From: JAADHY01 sp964428935 | GTDB lineage: Bacteria > Planctomycetota > Planctomycetia > Planctomycetales > Planctomycetaceae | Assembly: GCA_964428935.1 (NCBI GenBank) | Contig: CAYSAG010000287.1 | Coordinates: forward strand, 1 to 6,789 | Direction: 5' to 3' | DNA length: 6,789 bases | Shown here: positions 6,058-6,789 of the stretch, piece after piece | Position numbering within the stretch: the stretch's first letter is position 1 | How the letters are laid out: each line of letters begins with the position of its first letter | The notes under the pieces: generated by a model | The model's input: only the letters and a program-made list of their open reading frames with translations | Told to the model about the DNA's origin: nothing | Databases searched by the model: none | Program-made: the position numbers and the translations under genes

Positions 6058-6141
6058 AGGCGGTCCTTGCTGCGGCGAGCGCCGTCACGCGGCCACACGG
6101 GACGGAGCAAGCGAGGTCACCAGCCCACGCACGCCGACCAC

Positions 6142-6159
6142 ACGCGCCGGCCCGCGCGT
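6142..6159 (-). terminator. weak candidate terminator after the beta-helix gene
   Basis: ACGCGC (6142-6147) pairs with GCGCGT (6154-6159) around six bases. The stem lies about 40-60 bases after the beta-helix stop on the - strand. No T-run follows in that direction, so it is at best a Rho-assisted or pausing hairpin. Confidence 0.2.
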
Positions 6160-6199
6160 CTTTGCCGGCCTGGTCCGACGGGGTCGGCGTTTTCCCGTC

Positions 6200-6789
6200 T
6201 TACGACTTCGGACGCTCAAAGGCGCCCAGGTCGAGCCGCTGGTCGTGGGGACGCGGCACCGGACGTCCGGTCGGCGAGAACTCGAAGCGCACTGGGTGAG
6301 CCGTCCAAATGGTTTCCGGCAGCGGCTCGCCCGCGTCCACGCACGGTGAGTCGGCTCGCAAGTGCAAGTCTCGCGTCGGAGGCGACACAAAGCCCGGGCT
6401 GTCGCCCTGCAGCAGGTCGGAGCTGTCGACGACGTGGCCTTCAAACCGCTCGTGGCTCAGCTTCCAACCTTCCTTGAACCAGTTTCGTCCCAGCACGGCC
6501 CGCCCGGTTCGTTCGAGCAACGCCAAGTAGTTTCCCGGCGCCGTCGTGAAGAAGATGTTGTTCCGGCAGTCCACGGTTTCCAGGACCGTAGACAACCGGA
6601 AAAGCACCGTCGTGCCGCTCCGCTGCGACACCACCGTGTTGTTGTAGAAAAACAACGTTCCCCGCCGGTACCAGCTCCTCTGGCCGCTGTCCCCGCCGTA
6701 GTGCACAATTTGGTTGTTTCCGTCGCCGTCCCGTTCCACCAGCACGTTGCCGTAGAAATCGCACAACATCCACTTCGAGCGGGCTTTGG
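6200..6789 (-). CDS. right-handed parallel beta-helix protein, C-terminal part
   Basis: The gene is cut by the window edge: the frame stays open from 6769 to 6789 (KARSKW before the first visible Met), so that Met is probably internal and about 196 residues are seen. The sequence alternates short beta strands with Asn-rich turns (GTLFFYNNTVV, VDCRNNIFFTT), the usual look of stacked parallel beta-helix (pectin-lyase-like) coils. The C-terminus has two motifs common at the end of such proteins: LRADSPCVDAG, then RLDLGAFE just before the stop. Relatives are usually secreted and bind or cleave polysaccharides, but the catalytic residues and any signal peptide would lie in the missing part, so no reaction can be given. 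The early visible segment (DFYGNVLVERDGDGNNQIVHYGG) is rich in Asp, Asn and Gly, like turn or Ca-binding loops. The Nudix start lies 223 bases downstream; the two need not be cotranscribed. Confidence 0.8.
   Translation of the reverse strand, partial: KARSKWMLCDFYGNVLVERDGDGNNQIVHYGGDSGQRSWYRRGTLFFYNNTVVSQRSGTTVLFRLSTVLETVDCRNNIFFTTAPGNYLALLERTGRAVLGRNWFKEGWKLSHERFEGHVVDSSDLLQGDSPGFVSPPTRDLHLRADSPCVDAGEPLPETIWTAHPVRFEFSPTGRPVPRPHDQRLDLGAFERPKS

Noticed and set aside
5446..6789. The three - strand genes as one new functional operon.
   Set aside because: Gaps of 223 and 360 bases and unrelated predicted roles give no support for a shared system.

Overview
This window is GC-rich (roughly 60% by eye) bacterial DNA with five protein genes. 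The mix suggests a planctomycete, probably of the Pirellulales or a related group: a secreted Gly/Tyr-repeat protein of a type I associate with that phylum, a sialate O-acetylesterase-like secreted SGNH hydrolase, a membrane-anchored vWA protein and a parallel beta-helix protein. This assignment is inference from gene content; no rRNA or other marker gene is present.

Layout. Two genes lie on the + strand: a secreted Gly-rich protein of unknown function (128-970), closed by a clear intrinsic terminator (1032-1055), and a secreted SGNH esterase (1324-2889) behind a 353-base gap that holds the terminator, two inverted repeats and a strong ribosome binding site. Three genes lie on the - strand and converge on the first pair. 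In transcription order they are the C-terminal part of a beta-helix protein (6200-6789, cut by the window edge), a Nudix hydrolase of the ADP-ribose pyrophosphatase type (5446-5976) and a single-pass membrane vWA protein (3106-5085). The 216-base convergent gap (2890-3105) has a GC hairpin but no U-tract. The three - strand genes are separated by 223 and 360 bases, so they may not form one tight operon.

Function. The esterase and the beta-helix protein both fit attack on, or binding of, (acetylated) polysaccharides outside the cytoplasm, but they are on opposite strands and nothing shows that they act together. The Nudix enzyme is probably cytoplasmic housekeeping of nucleoside-diphosphate sugars. 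The vWA and Gly-rich proteins are cell-envelope proteins of unknown role.

I found no mobile element, CRISPR array, phage gene, toxin-antitoxin pair or canonical RNA gene. I see no convincing new system. The most useful leads are the Gly/Tyr-repeat protein, the altered metal-site loop in the vWA protein, the Pro-to-Ala change and enlarged Nudix box in the Nudix enzyme, and a three-half-site repeat upstream of the esterase.
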